Assembly (NCBI GenBank): GCA_965199095.1
Contig: CBDAQM010000005.1
Coordinates: forward strand, 124,001-188,000
From: LMUY01 sp965199095
GTDB taxonomy: Bacteria; Pseudomonadota; Alphaproteobacteria; Acetobacterales; Acetobacteraceae
Direction: 5' to 3'
Length of the DNA: 64,000 nucleotides
Positions 44,741-53,842 of the stretch are shown in pieces; the stretch's first letter is position 1, and each line of letters opens with the position of its first letter. The position numbers and the translations under genes were made by a program. The notes below the pieces were generated by a model. The model did not search any database. It saw only the letters and a list, made by a program, of their open reading frames with translations, and was not told the DNA's origin.

Positions 44741-46030
44741 GTGACAACCGTTCTTGGCATCGACTTCGGCACGACGAACAGCGTCGTTGCCGCCGTGGAC
44801 ACACTCACCGGCGAGGTCCGTAGCCACCGCTTCCTGAGCGGGGGCGTGGAGCATGACGTGTTCCGCACAGTGCTCTGCTTCTGGGCGGAACAATCCGCAG
44901 CGCGCCGCACCGTGCAGCACGCCGCCGGGCCGGCCGCCATCGCGGCCTATCTGGACGAGCCGCTGGACAGCCGGCTGGTCATGTCGATGAAGACCTATCT
45001 GGCCAGCCGCAACTTCACCAGCACCAGCCTGTTCGGCCGCGTCTTCACATTGGAACAGCTTATCGGCCTGTTCCTGCAGGATTTGTTCGGCGCCGCGGCG
45101 ACGGGATCGGCCAGCCTGCACATCGTCGCCGGGCGCCCGGTGCGCTTCGCCGGCGAGCAGGCGGATGACGCGTTGGGCGAGAGCCGCCTGCGGGCCGCCT
45201 TCGCGGAGGCCGGTCATGCCGAGATCGGCCTGGCGCTGGAACCGGAGGCAGCCGGCTACCGCTTCACCCGGGCGCTGACCGGGGCGGCGACGGTGCTGGT
45301 CGGGGATTTCGGCGGCGGCACCAGCGACTTCTCCATCCTGCGGTTCGAACCGGGCGCGGCGCAGCCGATCACGGCGCTGGGCCGGGCCGGCGTCGGCATT
45401 GCCGGCGACAGCTTCGACGCCCGCATCCTGGACCGGGTGGTGGCGCCGCTGCTGGGCAAGGGCAGCAGCTACACGCCATGGGACACCGCGCTCCCGGTTC
45501 CGGCCGAGTGGTACAGCGCCTTCGCCCGCTGGCACCGGCTGTCCCTGATGCGCAGCCCCCGCACCATGCGCGACATCGCGGAGGTCCGCCGCACGGCGGA
45601 ATACCCGGAGCGGCTAGACCATCTCGTCAGCCTGATCGAGGACGAGCAGGGCTATCCGCTGTACCGCGCCGTTTCGGACACCAAGGCCGCATTGTCCATG
45701 GCGGACACCGCCACGCTGCACTTCCGCCACAGGCACTTCACGATTGCCCAGCCGATCACCCGCGCGGAGTTCGAGGGTTGGATCGCCCCCGACCTGCAGC
45801 GCCTGGATGCCGCCATCACCGAGGCGCTGGCGGACGCCGCCGTGGCGGCAGGCGCGGTCGACCGCGTGTTCCTGACCGGGGGCACCGCCTTCGTCCCGGC
45901 CGTCCGCGCCCTGTTCGAGCGGCGGTTCGGCGCCGGGCGCGTGTCGGGCGGCGGTGAGTTCGTGTCCGTCGCGGAGGGGCTGGCGCTGATCGGGGCGGAG
46001 CGCCAGGGGTTCCGACTACCGCAGGCCTAG
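44741..46030 (+). CDS. Hsp70-family protein lacking the substrate-binding domain (YegD-like)
   Basis: 429 residues covering only the actin-like ATPase fold. VLGIDFGTTNSVVAAVD is phosphate 1, TVLVGDFGGGTSDFSILRF phosphate 2 and VFLTGGTAFVPAVRALFE the adenosine motif. It has no DnaK-type peptide-binding domain or lid, so it is a putative chaperone of the YegD type. GTG start at 44741, 37 bases after purK. The 3' end overlaps the convergent chalcone-isomerase-like gene by 15 bases. Confidence 0.88.
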   Translation: MTTVLGIDFGTTNSVVAAVDTLTGEVRSHRFLSGGVEHDVFRTVLCFWAEQSAARRTVQHAAGPAAIAAYLDEPLDSRLVMSMKTYLASRNFTSTSLFGRVFTLEQLIGLFLQDLFGAAATGSASLHIVAGRPVRFAGEQADDALGESRLRAAFAEAGHAEIGLALEPEAAGYRFTRALTGAATVLVGDFGGGTSDFSILRFEPGAAQPITALGRAGVGIAGDSFDARILDRVVAPLLGKGSSYTPWDTALPVPAEWYSAFARWHRLSLMRSPRTMRDIAEVRRTAEYPERLDHLVSLIEDEQGYPLYRAVSDTKAALSMADTATLHFRHRHFTIAQPITRAEFEGWIAPDLQRLDAAITEALADAAVAAGAVDRVFLTGGTAFVPAVRALFERRFGAGRVSGGGEFVSVAEGLALIGAERQGFRLPQA

Positions 46031-46582
46031 CAGCGCGTTCTTCAGCTCGGCCGATGGCGGATGGTCGCCGATGAACCCGGCCAGGATCCGCTGGCCCAGA
46101 TCAACGTTCGTGAAGTCGCCCAGAACGCGGTTGTTTGCCAGCACCCGGAACCCCTTCGACGTGAAGATGTAGGTGGAGGTGTCACCCACCGCGACCGCCG
46201 GGGCGAGGGAAACCAGCCGCTCGAAATCCCCCTCGTCGGCCCGGTTGCAGCCGCCGCTGCCGCAATTGGTCGCCTCGCCGGCGCGATATTCCTTCTCGAT
46301 GTCGGCCTTCGATCCGGCATGCGTGAACTTCAGGAGCAGGACCTTCGGGGTGGAGGACGCCATGATCTGTTGCGGGTCATGGCTCGGCGCAGCCAGATAC
46401 AGCCCGGCGACGTAGATCTTGACGCTGAAGATCGTGAGCGTGCGCACGCCGATGCCGTTGAGCTTCAGCGTTTGGCCGCCGGCGGGATAGCTGTCTGGCA
46501 ACACGACGCCGTCCAGCGTGGCCGCCATCGCGGGGGGGACGAGCAGGAGCGCGAACAGGATTGGCAGCAGCGTACGACGCAT
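46016..46582 (-). CDS. Secreted chalcone isomerase-like protein
   Basis: 188 residues. Signal peptide MRRTLLPILFALLLVPPAMAA, then the bacterial chalcone-isomerase fold family: LDGVVLPDSYPAGGQTLKLNGIGVRTLTIFSVKIYVAGLYL. Bacterial members are periplasmic and generally lack flavonoid chemistry; fatty-acid or other small-ligand binding is suggested for the fold. Two cysteines in NCGSGGC. The ATG at 46582 begins the signal peptide. Confidence 0.83.
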   Translation of the reverse strand: MRRTLLPILFALLLVPPAMAATLDGVVLPDSYPAGGQTLKLNGIGVRTLTIFSVKIYVAGLYLAAPSHDPQQIMASSTPKVLLLKFTHAGSKADIEKEYRAGEATNCGSGGCNRADEGDFERLVSLAPAVAVGDTSTYIFTSKGFRVLANNRVLGDFTNVDLGQRILAGFIGDHPPSAELKNALLGLR

Positions 46583-46726
46583 CGTTCCGTCCTCGGATAA
46601 TTTACGGGCCTGGCTAGCGCAGAACCGTAACAAAGCGCCAGCTTCGATTGATCAGTCCGTGTCGAGCCCTTTGTTTCGAGCGGCAGCTTTGTCGGCGTGC
46701 CGACGCACTTATTTGCCGACGCTGCC

Positions 46727-47689
46727 TTAGCCGACCAGGTTCGGCGGCTCCTGCCCGGCCAGCACTGCATCGATCCCGTCCAGCACCATCGCCCCCATGG
46801 CGTCGCGCGTGATGGAGGTGGCGCTGCCGAGATGGGGCAGCAGCACCACGTTCTCCAGCGTCATGTATTCCGGGTTGAGGTTCGGCTCGCCCTCATAGAC
46901 ATCCAGCCCGGCCGCCGCGACCTGGCCGCTCCGCAGGGCGGCGATCAGCGCGGCGTCATCCACCAGCGTGCCGCGGCCAGCATTCGCCACGACTGCACCG
47001 TGCGGCAGCTTGGCGATGCGCCCGGCGTTCAGCCAATGCATCGTCCCTGCCCCACCGGGCGCGTTCAGCGACAGCAGCTCGCTGACCGCCAGGAAGCTGT
47101 CGTCAGTGTCGTGGTAGATCGCGCCGCGCTCCGCCTCCGGCGGCAGGCGGGCGACGTCGCGGTAATGCACCACCATCGCCAGGCCCTGCGCCAGCTTCGC
47201 CAGCTCGCGCCCGATCCGACCCATCCCGAAGATGCCGAGCGGGCGCCCCACCACGCCGGTACCGAGCAATTGGGTCGGCGCCCAGCCGCTCCACGCGCCG
47301 CGGCGCACCAGCCGCTCGCCTTCGCCTGCCCGGCGGGCCGCCGCCAGCAGCAGCAGCAGGGCGCATTCCGCCGTCGCGACGGAGAGGACGTCGGGCGTGT
47401 TCACCACGGCGATGCCGCGGGCCTGGGCCGCTGGTACGTCGATATGGTCGTACCCGACGCTGAAGGTGCCGATGACCTTCACGCTCGCCGGCAGCGCCTG
47501 GATGATGGCGGCGTCCAGCTTTTCCGCCGGGCAGCACAACACGGCCGCCGACCCCTCCGCCATCCGGACGATATCGGCGCCGGACCGCGGCGTATCCTCC
47601 GCATTCAGCCGCGCGTCGTAATCACGGGCGGCACGCGCCTCCACGGCGGGCGGCAGACGCCGGGTGACGAACAAGACGGGTTTGGCCAT
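46727..47689 (-). CDS. D-isomer-specific 2-hydroxyacid dehydrogenase (glyoxylate/hydroxypyruvate reductase-like)
   Basis: 320-residue NAD(P)H enzyme. Nucleotide-binding motif LGIFGMGRIGRELAKLAQG; the catalytic Arg in VANAGRGTLVDD, the Glu in LDVYEGEPNLNP and the His in LLPHLGSATSITR are all present. FSVGYDHIDVPAAQARGIAVVNTPDVLS is typical of the GyaR/GhrB branch. I chose the ATG at 47689 (MAKPVLFVTRRLP); 13 further upstream codons are not conserved. Substrate inferred. Confidence 0.88.
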   Translation of the reverse strand: MAKPVLFVTRRLPPAVEARAARDYDARLNAEDTPRSGADIVRMAEGSAAVLCCPAEKLDAAIIQALPASVKVIGTFSVGYDHIDVPAAQARGIAVVNTPDVLSVATAECALLLLLAAARRAGEGERLVRRGAWSGWAPTQLLGTGVVGRPLGIFGMGRIGRELAKLAQGLAMVVHYRDVARLPPEAERGAIYHDTDDSFLAVSELLSLNAPGGAGTMHWLNAGRIAKLPHGAVVANAGRGTLVDDAALIAALRSGQVAAAGLDVYEGEPNLNPEYMTLENVVLLPHLGSATSITRDAMGAMVLDGIDAVLAGQEPPNLVG

Positions 47690-47750
47690 GGCGCCGCAAG
47701 CTCCCTGCGAGGCAGCCATCCTGGCCAATGTCGGCCGCAGATGCCAGTGC

Positions 47751-47785
47751 CGGCCCGGCCTTCAAGTTTTTTGAAGGCCGGGCCG
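47751..47785 (-). terminator. Long perfect hairpin after the Ser-rich protein gene
   Basis: 15-bp perfect inverted repeat (47751-47765 with 47771-47785; CGGCCCGGCCTTCAA arm) and a 5-base loop, 12 bases beyond the stop of the minus-strand gene ending at 47797. No T-tract follows on the minus strand, so it may stabilise the 3' end rather than terminate by itself. Confidence 0.6.
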
Positions 47786-47796
47786 AACGGTGTGCC

Positions 47797-48426
47797 TCAG
47801 GCCGTGAGGCTTGTCGTGGACAGCGTGTTCGACGCCGAGCCATAGGATTGCAGCGTCTGCTGCAGGGTGTTTTGCAGCCTGTCCAGCACCGACTGCAGGC
47901 TGAGCGACGGGTCTGTGCTGCTGCTGGTGGAACTGGCGGACGCGGTGGAGGATGCGGCGGCCGTGCTGGCGCTGCCGCTTGCCCCTGTGTTTGCTGCGTT
48001 CGTGCTGGCCAGCAGATCTTGCAGGCGGTCCGCCAGGTGTCGGATCGTTCGGCCCCCTGGATTGGGCGGCGCGGTCGGGTCCGTCGCACCGGCCGGGTCC
48101 GCCGCGGTCGCCGGGTTGTCGGCGGTGGTGGTCGCCGGGGTGGATTGGCCCGACTGTGCGCTGAGCAGGATGGACTGCAATTCAGACGCGAACTTCTGGA
48201 TGCCCGCACCGGCAGTCGGGTCGGACGCGCCCCCAGCGGAACTGGCGGCGCTGGTCGTGCTGGTCGCCGAACTGCTGCTCGTGCCGTCCGATAGCAGCGC
48301 CGCGAGCGGGTCGGTGTCCGAGCTGGAGGAGGAGGACGAAGCGGCGCCCGAACGGTGGTGGTGGTGCCCGTAGACCTGGTTGGTCGGTGTGGCGCTGACG
48401 GCGGAAGTGCTCAATGCGGCCTCCAT
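47797..48426 (-). CDS. Ser/Thr/Ala-rich protein with short helices, unknown function
   Basis: 209 residues from ATG 48426. It opens MEAALSTSAVSATPTNQVYGHHHHRSG, with a four-His run, followed by a seven-Ser run. Three amphipathic helices are separated by Ala/Ser/Thr linkers: IQKFASELQSILLSAQ, IRHLADRLQDLLAST and LQSVLDRLQNTLQQTLQSY. No signal peptide, cysteine or membrane segment. The frame is open 57 codons further upstream, but that part overlaps the neighbouring gene's end and looks random. Composition suggests an exported or disordered protein. Not recognised. Confidence 0.6.
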   Translation of the reverse strand: MEAALSTSAVSATPTNQVYGHHHHRSGAASSSSSSSDTDPLAALLSDGTSSSSATSTTSAASSAGGASDPTAGAGIQKFASELQSILLSAQSGQSTPATTTADNPATAADPAGATDPTAPPNPGGRTIRHLADRLQDLLASTNAANTGASGSASTAAASSTASASSTSSSTDPSLSLQSVLDRLQNTLQQTLQSYGSASNTLSTTSLTA

Positions 48427-48577
48427 CAATGGGGTGGATAAGATGCTGCCTATCCTGTTGCAGCACCCGTGCCAGGTCCCAGACCGCGGTATTCCGCCAT
48501 TTTCGCCACGCTGCGGGGCATCCTGGCCCGGCAAGAAATGCCGACCGGGCAAAGACTGCCCCAGCAGGTCCGCCCCA

Positions 48578-48907
48578 TCACTCGGCGATGACGACACCCT
48601 TTGCGGTGTCGGCGTGGAATTCGCCCATGAAGCTGTAACGGCCGGGGGTCAGCGCCGGCAGCCGCACGGTGCCCTCGTGCCCGCCGGCAATCACCTTCTC
48701 GACCCGCAAATCCGTGCTGTCGAACTCCTCGGCGGTATCGTCCTCGTTCTTCACCACCACCTGGGTCCGGGCATTCGCCTTCACGTGGAGTTCCGCCGGT
48801 TCGAACACGTGGTTCTTCAGGATGATCGTGGGCGGATCATCCGCCCACGCCGCCGCAGGCGCGGCCAGGGCCAAGGCCAGGACCAACGCGACGCGGGCCA
48901 CGCTCAC
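48578..48907 (-). CDS. ftrB: Periplasmic cupredoxin-like protein FtrB
   Basis: 109 residues. Signal peptide VARVALVLALALAAPAAAWA, then a single cupredoxin-like beta domain: PTIILKNHVFEPAELHVKANARTQVVVKNEDDTAEEFDSTDLRVEKVIAGG and PGRYSFMGEFHADTAKG. It has no cysteine, so it cannot hold a classic type 1 copper site. In FtrABCD systems this protein works with FtrA in ferrous iron uptake. GTG start in a 4-base overlap with ftrA. Confidence 0.82.
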   Translation of the reverse strand: MSVARVALVLALALAAPAAAWADDPPTIILKNHVFEPAELHVKANARTQVVVKNEDDTAEEFDSTDLRVEKVIAGGHEGTVRLPALTPGRYSFMGEFHADTAKGVVIAE

Positions 48908-49425
48908 CCTTTGCTCTTGCTCGGATAGGTGAAGGTCCAGCTCGCCGTGATGGGGGACCACCAGGGCGGCACCCCGGTCGCCTTGTCGACGTGGCGGATG
49001 AACCCGTTCTCGGAGGGCGGACCGATGACGTAGGTCAGCTTGTACTGGCCGGGGCCATCCATCGTCGTGTTGTTGGCGTAGTGCGGCCCGTCCGCCGCCT
49101 GCATGGGCGCCAGCGTCCCGGTGTGCTTCCAGGGCGTGCCGAGTTTTTCAACCGTGTAGTGGATGGTCAGATAGGGGATCCAGCTATCCTCGGGGAAGCC
49201 GTGCGTCTCGCCCTTGGCGGCATGCACGTCGACCTCGATGTGGATCGCCTTGGGGTCCATGGAGGCGCCCTTCGGCATGTGGTCCATCTGGATGCCATCG
49301 AGATAGGCTGGGGAAATCTGCAGCCCGTCTTGTTCAACCGGCTCACCGACGTAGAACTCGCCCGCCATCGCCAGTGACGGCGCCAGCACGGACGCGGCCA
49401 GGGCCAGGGCCCAAATCTTACTCAT
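48904..49425 (-). CDS. ftrA: Periplasmic iron-binding protein FtrA (P19/Tpd family)
   Basis: 173 residues. Signal peptide MSKIWALALAASVLAPSLAMA, then the P19 domain: GEFYVGEPVEQDGLQISPAYLDGIQMDHMPKG, IHIEVDVHAAKGETHGFPEDSWIPYLTIHYTVEK, HYANNTTMDGPGQYKLTYVI and FIRHVDKATGVPPWWSP. The Met-Asp-His-Met and other His residues match the copper/iron site. Coupled to ftrB. The ftrC permease and ftrD ferredoxin genes that usually follow are absent here. Confidence 0.87.
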   Translation of the reverse strand: MSKIWALALAASVLAPSLAMAGEFYVGEPVEQDGLQISPAYLDGIQMDHMPKGASMDPKAIHIEVDVHAAKGETHGFPEDSWIPYLTIHYTVEKLGTPWKHTGTLAPMQAADGPHYANNTTMDGPGQYKLTYVIGPPSENGFIRHVDKATGVPPWWSPITASWTFTYPSKSKG

Positions 49426-49492
49426 CAACGCCTCCGAATTGCGACTGGCTCTCACTTGCACCGGGAGCGCGGCACGTCAAGGCTTCGCCGTC

Positions 49493-50398
49493 CTAGACAG
49501 GGTCCCAGGCGAACACGTCCTGGCTGCGATCCAGCGGCAGCAGGCTCGGCCGCAGCGCCGGCGCGGCGTGCGACGCGATCAACTCCGGCGTCCAGCCTTC
49601 GCTGCGATGGACCGAGCGGATCGGGCGGCTCTGGCTCATCAGGAAAATTTCGTTGTTGCGAGCGGCAAAGACCTGGCCGGTGAAGGCGGACGCCGCCTGG
49701 GACGCGAGGAACACGGCCAAGGGCGCATTCTTGTCCGGCGTCATCTGCTGCAACTTGGCCACCCGCGCCTGCTGCTCCGGCGTTTCCGCCGGGATGGCGC
49801 TCGTCATCCGGCTCCACGCGAAGGGCGCGATGCAGTTGGAGCGGACGTTGTAGCGCTGCATGTCCAGCGCGATCGACTTCGACAGCGCCGTGATGCCCAG
49901 CTTGGCCGCCGAGTAGTTCGCCTGGCCGAAATTGCCCACCAGGCCGGACGTGCTGGTCATGTGGACATAGGCGCCGGATTGCTGCGCCCGGAACTGCTCG
50001 GCCGCCGCCCGGCTCACGAAAAAGGAGCCGTTGAGGTGGACGCCGATCACGCTCAGCCAGTCTTCCGGCGACATCTTGTGGAAGATCACGTCGCGCAGGA
50101 TGCCGGCATTGTTGACCACCACGTCGACCCGGCCGAACGAATCCATCGCGCATTGCACGATGCGCTGGGCGGATCCCCATTCGGCCACGCTGTCGGTGCT
50201 GACCGCGGCCCGGCCGCCCCGCTGTTCGATGATCTGCTTGGTCTGCTCGGCGGGCGAGGCGGACAGGCCCTCCCCGGCCAGCGACGCGCCGACATCGTTG
50301 ATCACCACCTCGGCCCCGGCCAAGGCCATGGCGACGGCGATCTCCCGCCCGATGCCGCCCCCGGCGCCCGTCACGATCGCGACTTTGCCGTTTAGCAT
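49493..50398 (-). CDS. SDR-family oxidoreductase
   Basis: 301-residue short-chain dehydrogenase. Cofactor motif IVTGAGGGIGREIAVAMA, VVNNAGILRD, catalytic Ser in MTSTSGLVGNFGQ, and YSAAKLGI (YxxxK). It has a C-terminal extension of about 45 residues (IFLMSQSRPIRSVHRSEGWTPELIASHAAPALRPSLLPL) as in the MFE-2/hydroxyacyl-CoA dehydrogenase-like branch, so a CoA-thioester substrate is plausible. AGGAGAG lies upstream of the ATG. Confidence 0.88.
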   Translation of the reverse strand: MLNGKVAIVTGAGGGIGREIAVAMALAGAEVVINDVGASLAGEGLSASPAEQTKQIIEQRGGRAAVSTDSVAEWGSAQRIVQCAMDSFGRVDVVVNNAGILRDVIFHKMSPEDWLSVIGVHLNGSFFVSRAAAEQFRAQQSGAYVHMTSTSGLVGNFGQANYSAAKLGITALSKSIALDMQRYNVRSNCIAPFAWSRMTSAIPAETPEQQARVAKLQQMTPDKNAPLAVFLASQAASAFTGQVFAARNNEIFLMSQSRPIRSVHRSEGWTPELIASHAAPALRPSLLPLDRSQDVFAWDPV

Positions 50399-50432
50399 GG
50401 CGTCTCTCTCCTCTTGCTTGTTCGACAGGGGG

Positions 50433-50915
50433 TCAGCCGCGGTTGCGCATGAGGCGGGCCTTGTCCCGGGCCCAGTCCTTGGCGGCGGCCGCCTGCCGTT
50501 TGTCGGCCTTCTGCTTGCCCTGGCCCAATCCCAGCAAGACCTTCGCCAGCCCGCGGTCGTTGAAGTGGATGTCCAGCGGCACGATCGACACGCCGTCCTT
50601 GCTGACGGCGCCCAGCAGGCCGTCGCGCTGCTTCTTCTTGACCAGGAGCTTGCGCGGCGCACGCGGCTCGAACTTGGAGAGGATGCCGCCCTGGTATTCC
50701 GGGATGTAGCAGTTGAACAGCCAGAGCTCGCCGTCTCGCTCCCCGGCCCAGGCCTCGGTGATGGTGGCGCGGCCGAAGCGGAGACTTTTCACCTCGGGCC
50801 CCTTCAGCACGATGCCGGCCTCGACCGTCTGCTTGATGGTGTAGTCGTAGCGGGCCTTGCGGTTCTGCGCGGCAAGCCCGTGGCTGATCAGGCCGCTTTT
50901 CTTCTTCTCGGGCAC
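50433..50915 (-). CDS. smpB: SsrA-binding protein SmpB
   Basis: 160-residue tmRNA partner for ribosome rescue. NRKARYDYTIKQTVEAGIVLKGPEVKSLRFGRATITEAWAG, ELWLFNCYIPEY and RKLLVKKKQRDGLLGAV fit the family, and a basic C-terminal tail follows. It lies 4 bases after dapA in the same direction. The ssrA gene itself is not in the window. Confidence 0.97.
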   Translation of the reverse strand: MPEKKKSGLISHGLAAQNRKARYDYTIKQTVEAGIVLKGPEVKSLRFGRATITEAWAGERDGELWLFNCYIPEYQGGILSKFEPRAPRKLLVKKKQRDGLLGAVSKDGVSIVPLDIHFNDRGLAKVLLGLGQGKQKADKRQAAAAKDWARDKARLMRNRG

Positions 50916-50919
50916 GGGT

Positions 50920-51825
50920 CTAGTTCAGCAATCCCGCCTGCGTCATCGCCGCGCGCATCCGGGTCTTCGTGGCATCGGCGATAGGGGCGAGCGGCAGCCG
51001 GCAATGGTCCGTGCCGTGGCCCAGCAGGCTGGTGGCGTATTTCACCGGGCCGGGGCTGGTTTCCGAGAACATCGCGTCGTGCACCGGCAGCAGGCGCTGC
51101 TGGATCGCCATGGCGTCGGCGACCCGCCCCTCCGCCCAAGCGGTATGCATGCTGCTGCACAGCGCGGGCGCCGCATTGGCCGTGACGCTGATGCAGCCAT
51201 GGCCGCCGGCCGCCAGGAAGGCCAGCGCGGTATGGTCCTCGCCGGAGAGCTGGTTGAAGCCGGCTTCGCACGCGGCGGTGGTGTGCAGCGGCCGGGCCAG
51301 GTTGGCGGTCGCGTCCTTCACGCCGACGATGTTCGGATGGCGGGACAGCCGCGCCATCGTCTCCACGCTCATATCCACGACGGAGCGGGGTGGGATATTG
51401 TAGATAATCAGGGGGATATCGACCGCATCTGCGATGGCGCTGAAGTGCAGGAACAATCCTTCCTGCGTCGGCTTGTTGTAGTACGGCGTCACCACCAGCA
51501 CCGCGTCCGCCCCGGCCTCCTCGGCGTGCCGCGTCAACTCGATGGCTTCCGCCGTGCTGTTGGAGCCAGCGCCCGCAATCACCGGGACGCGGCCGGCCGC
51601 CACCTCGATGGTGATCTCCACCACCCGGCGATGCTCGTCATGCGACAGGGTCGGGCTCTCGCCCGTGGTGCCGACGGGGACAAGGCCCTTGGTGCCCTGC
51701 GTGATCTGCCAGTCCACGAAGGCGGCGAACGCCGCCTCATCCACGGCGCCGCTGGCGTGCATGGGTGTCACGAGGGCGACGAGCGAGCCGGTGAACATGG
51801 CGAAGTGGTCCGTTAATGGAACCAT
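50920..51825 (-). CDS. dapA: 4-hydroxy-tetrahydrodipicolinate synthase
   Basis: Class I aldolase condensing pyruvate with aspartate semialdehyde in lysine/DAP synthesis. GTTGESPTLSHDEH (substrate loop), IPLIIYNIPPRSVVDM (catalytic Tyr) and IVGVKDATANL (Schiff-base Lys) are all present. The ATG at 51825 gives 301 residues; an internal ATG at 51798 gives MFTGSLVALVTPM and 292 residues, the usual family start, and may be the true one. Neither has a strong Shine-Dalgarno. dapA-smpB is a common alphaproteobacterial pair. Confidence 0.95.
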   Translation of the reverse strand: MVPLTDHFAMFTGSLVALVTPMHASGAVDEAAFAAFVDWQITQGTKGLVPVGTTGESPTLSHDEHRRVVEITIEVAAGRVPVIAGAGSNSTAEAIELTRHAEEAGADAVLVVTPYYNKPTQEGLFLHFSAIADAVDIPLIIYNIPPRSVVDMSVETMARLSRHPNIVGVKDATANLARPLHTTAACEAGFNQLSGEDHTALAFLAAGGHGCISVTANAAPALCSSMHTAWAEGRVADAMAIQQRLLPVHDAMFSETSPGPVKYATSLLGHGTDHCRLPLAPIADATKTRMRAAMTQAGLLN

Positions 51826-51886
51826 ACCCTAAACACCCGCCGAACCCACTGCAAGGACCCGACATTTCTGCTATGAAGCCATCACC

Positions 51887-53842
51887 ATGGTGCGCGCGAT
51901 CCTTCTGACCGCTTTCCTGCTGACCACCTGCCCGGCCCTGGCAGGAACGGAGGAGATCGGCGCCGCGCTGCGCGATAGCCGTTGGGCGGATGCCGACGCC
52001 CTCGCCGCCGCGTCGCCCGACCCGGTCGCCCGCAAGCTGACCCTGTACTACCGCCTGCTCGCCCCGGGCGGCGGCCGCCCTGCTGAGATCGCCGCGTTCA
52101 TGGCGGACAACCCGTCCTGGCCCAACCAAGCCGTGCTGTCGCGCCGCCTGGCGGAGGCGCTGGCGATCGAGCCCGACGACCGCACGGTGTTGGAGATCTG
52201 CGCCCACCAGCCGGTGCGGGAGGTGCCATCCCTGCTGCGCTGCGCCACGGCCGACGCCAATGCCGGCCACGGACCGGACGCGGCCGAGGTGGCGAAGCAG
52301 GCATGGCTGACCGGCATCACGGACGTGCCGGGCGAAACCGCGTTCATGCGGCAATGGGGCAAGGTGATCAGCGCGGCGGACCAGTGGCGGCGCTTCGACC
52401 GGCTGGCCTGGACCGATAGCGGCGCCGTCGGCGGCCCGGCCTGGCGGCAGATCGCCCGGCTGGACGCCACGCAGCGGCCCGCGGCGGAGGCGCGCCTGGC
52501 GCTGAAGCGGGACGATGCCTCCGCCCGCGCCCTGGTCACCGCGCTGCCCGGCGGCGCCACCGTCGACCCGGCGCTGATGCTGGAGCTCGCGAAATGGCTG
52601 CGCCGCGCCGGGCAGGACGAGGACGCGCAGAAACTTTGGCTTGCCATGGGGTCGGCGGCCGAGCATGCGGCGTCCGCCGACCACCGCCCCGCCTTCTGGG
52701 AGGAGCGCAACCTGCTCGCCCGCCGCCGCTTGCGCAACGGGGACAATGCCGGCGCATACGGCCTGGTCGATGGCGCGACCGACATGCCCGCGGCGCAGGC
52801 GCTCGACGCGGAGTTCCTGGCCGGGTTCATCGCCCTGCGCCGCCGCACGGATTTGGATGCCGCGGCCCGGCACTTCCACGCCCTCGCGGAGTTGAGCCAC
52901 GCCGCCATCACCCAGGGTCGCGCCTATTACTGGCTCGGCCGCACGGCGGATGCGCGCCACGATGCCGCCGCCGCGCGCGCGGCATACACGGAGGCAGCGT
53001 CCTGGCCCACCACGTTCTACGGGCAGTTGGCGGCCCGGGCGCTGGGCGAGGACGATGCCGCGCTGGCGGCCCGCATCCGGGCGGCGCACGACCCGGGCTG
53101 GACGCCGCAGCGCGCGCTGGACTTTGCCGGCTCCGAAAACGCGCGCGCCGCGGCCTTGCTGGTGGAGTGGGGCGAGCCCCGCCGTGCCCGCAGCTTCATC
53201 CTGCGGCTGGACGAGCTGGCGGCGGACGCCACGGACCGCACGCTCGCGGCACGGCTGGCGGTGGGGTTCGGCCTGCCCGACCTCGCCGTGGCGATCGCGC
53301 GCCGCGCCGGCACCAGCGGGGTGATGCTGGCGGAGGCGGGCTGGCCGATCGCGGTGGACCCGCCGAAGGGCAGCGTCGAACCCGCCCTCGCCTTGGGGTT
53401 GATCCGCCAGGAGAGCAACTTCAACACCGAAGCCGTCAGTCCCGTCGGCGCCCGCGGGCTGATGCAGCTCATGCCCGGAACGGCGAAGGCGGTGGCGCAT
53501 CAACTGGGCGACAGCTCGGTCAACATCACGGCGCTGAGCACCGATCCGGCCTACAACATGCGGCTGGGCACGACCTATCTGGGTGACCTGCTGGAGCAAT
53601 TTGGCGGCGCGGTGCCGTATGCCGTGGCCGGGTACAATGCCGGGCCGGGCCGGGTGTCGGACTGGCTTGCCACGAACGGGGACCCGGCCGCCGCCAGCGG
53701 GATCGACATGATCGACTGGATCGAGCTGATTCCCTTCGCCGAAACCCGGAACTACGTGCAGCGGGTGGTGGAGAACCAGGTGATTTACCGCGCGCTCGCG
53801 GGGGCGGTGCTGCCGCATCCCCTGGCGCGCTGGCAGGGATGA
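51887..53842 (+). CDS. slt: Soluble lytic murein transglycosylase (Slt70-like)
   Basis: 651-residue periplasmic enzyme. Signal peptide MVRAILLTAFLLTTCPALAG, a long alpha-superhelical U-domain (about 25-490) and a C-terminal SLT domain with catalytic E509 in LGLIRQESNFNTEAVSPVGARGLMQLMPGTA, followed by YNMRLGTTYLGDLLEQFGG, AVAGYNAGPGRV and ETRNYVQRVVEN. Divergent from dapA, which is often its neighbour. pgpA overlaps its stop by 4 bases. Confidence 0.94.
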   Translation: MVRAILLTAFLLTTCPALAGTEEIGAALRDSRWADADALAAASPDPVARKLTLYYRLLAPGGGRPAEIAAFMADNPSWPNQAVLSRRLAEALAIEPDDRTVLEICAHQPVREVPSLLRCATADANAGHGPDAAEVAKQAWLTGITDVPGETAFMRQWGKVISAADQWRRFDRLAWTDSGAVGGPAWRQIARLDATQRPAAEARLALKRDDASARALVTALPGGATVDPALMLELAKWLRRAGQDEDAQKLWLAMGSAAEHAASADHRPAFWEERNLLARRRLRNGDNAGAYGLVDGATDMPAAQALDAEFLAGFIALRRRTDLDAAARHFHALAELSHAAITQGRAYYWLGRTADARHDAAAARAAYTEAASWPTTFYGQLAARALGEDDAALAARIRAAHDPGWTPQRALDFAGSENARAAALLVEWGEPRRARSFILRLDELAADATDRTLAARLAVGFGLPDLAVAIARRAGTSGVMLAEAGWPIAVDPPKGSVEPALALGLIRQESNFNTEAVSPVGARGLMQLMPGTAKAVAHQLGDSSVNITALSTDPAYNMRLGTTYLGDLLEQFGGAVPYAVAGYNAGPGRVSDWLATNGDPAAASGIDMIDWIELIPFAETRNYVQRVVENQVIYRALAGAVLPHPLARWQG

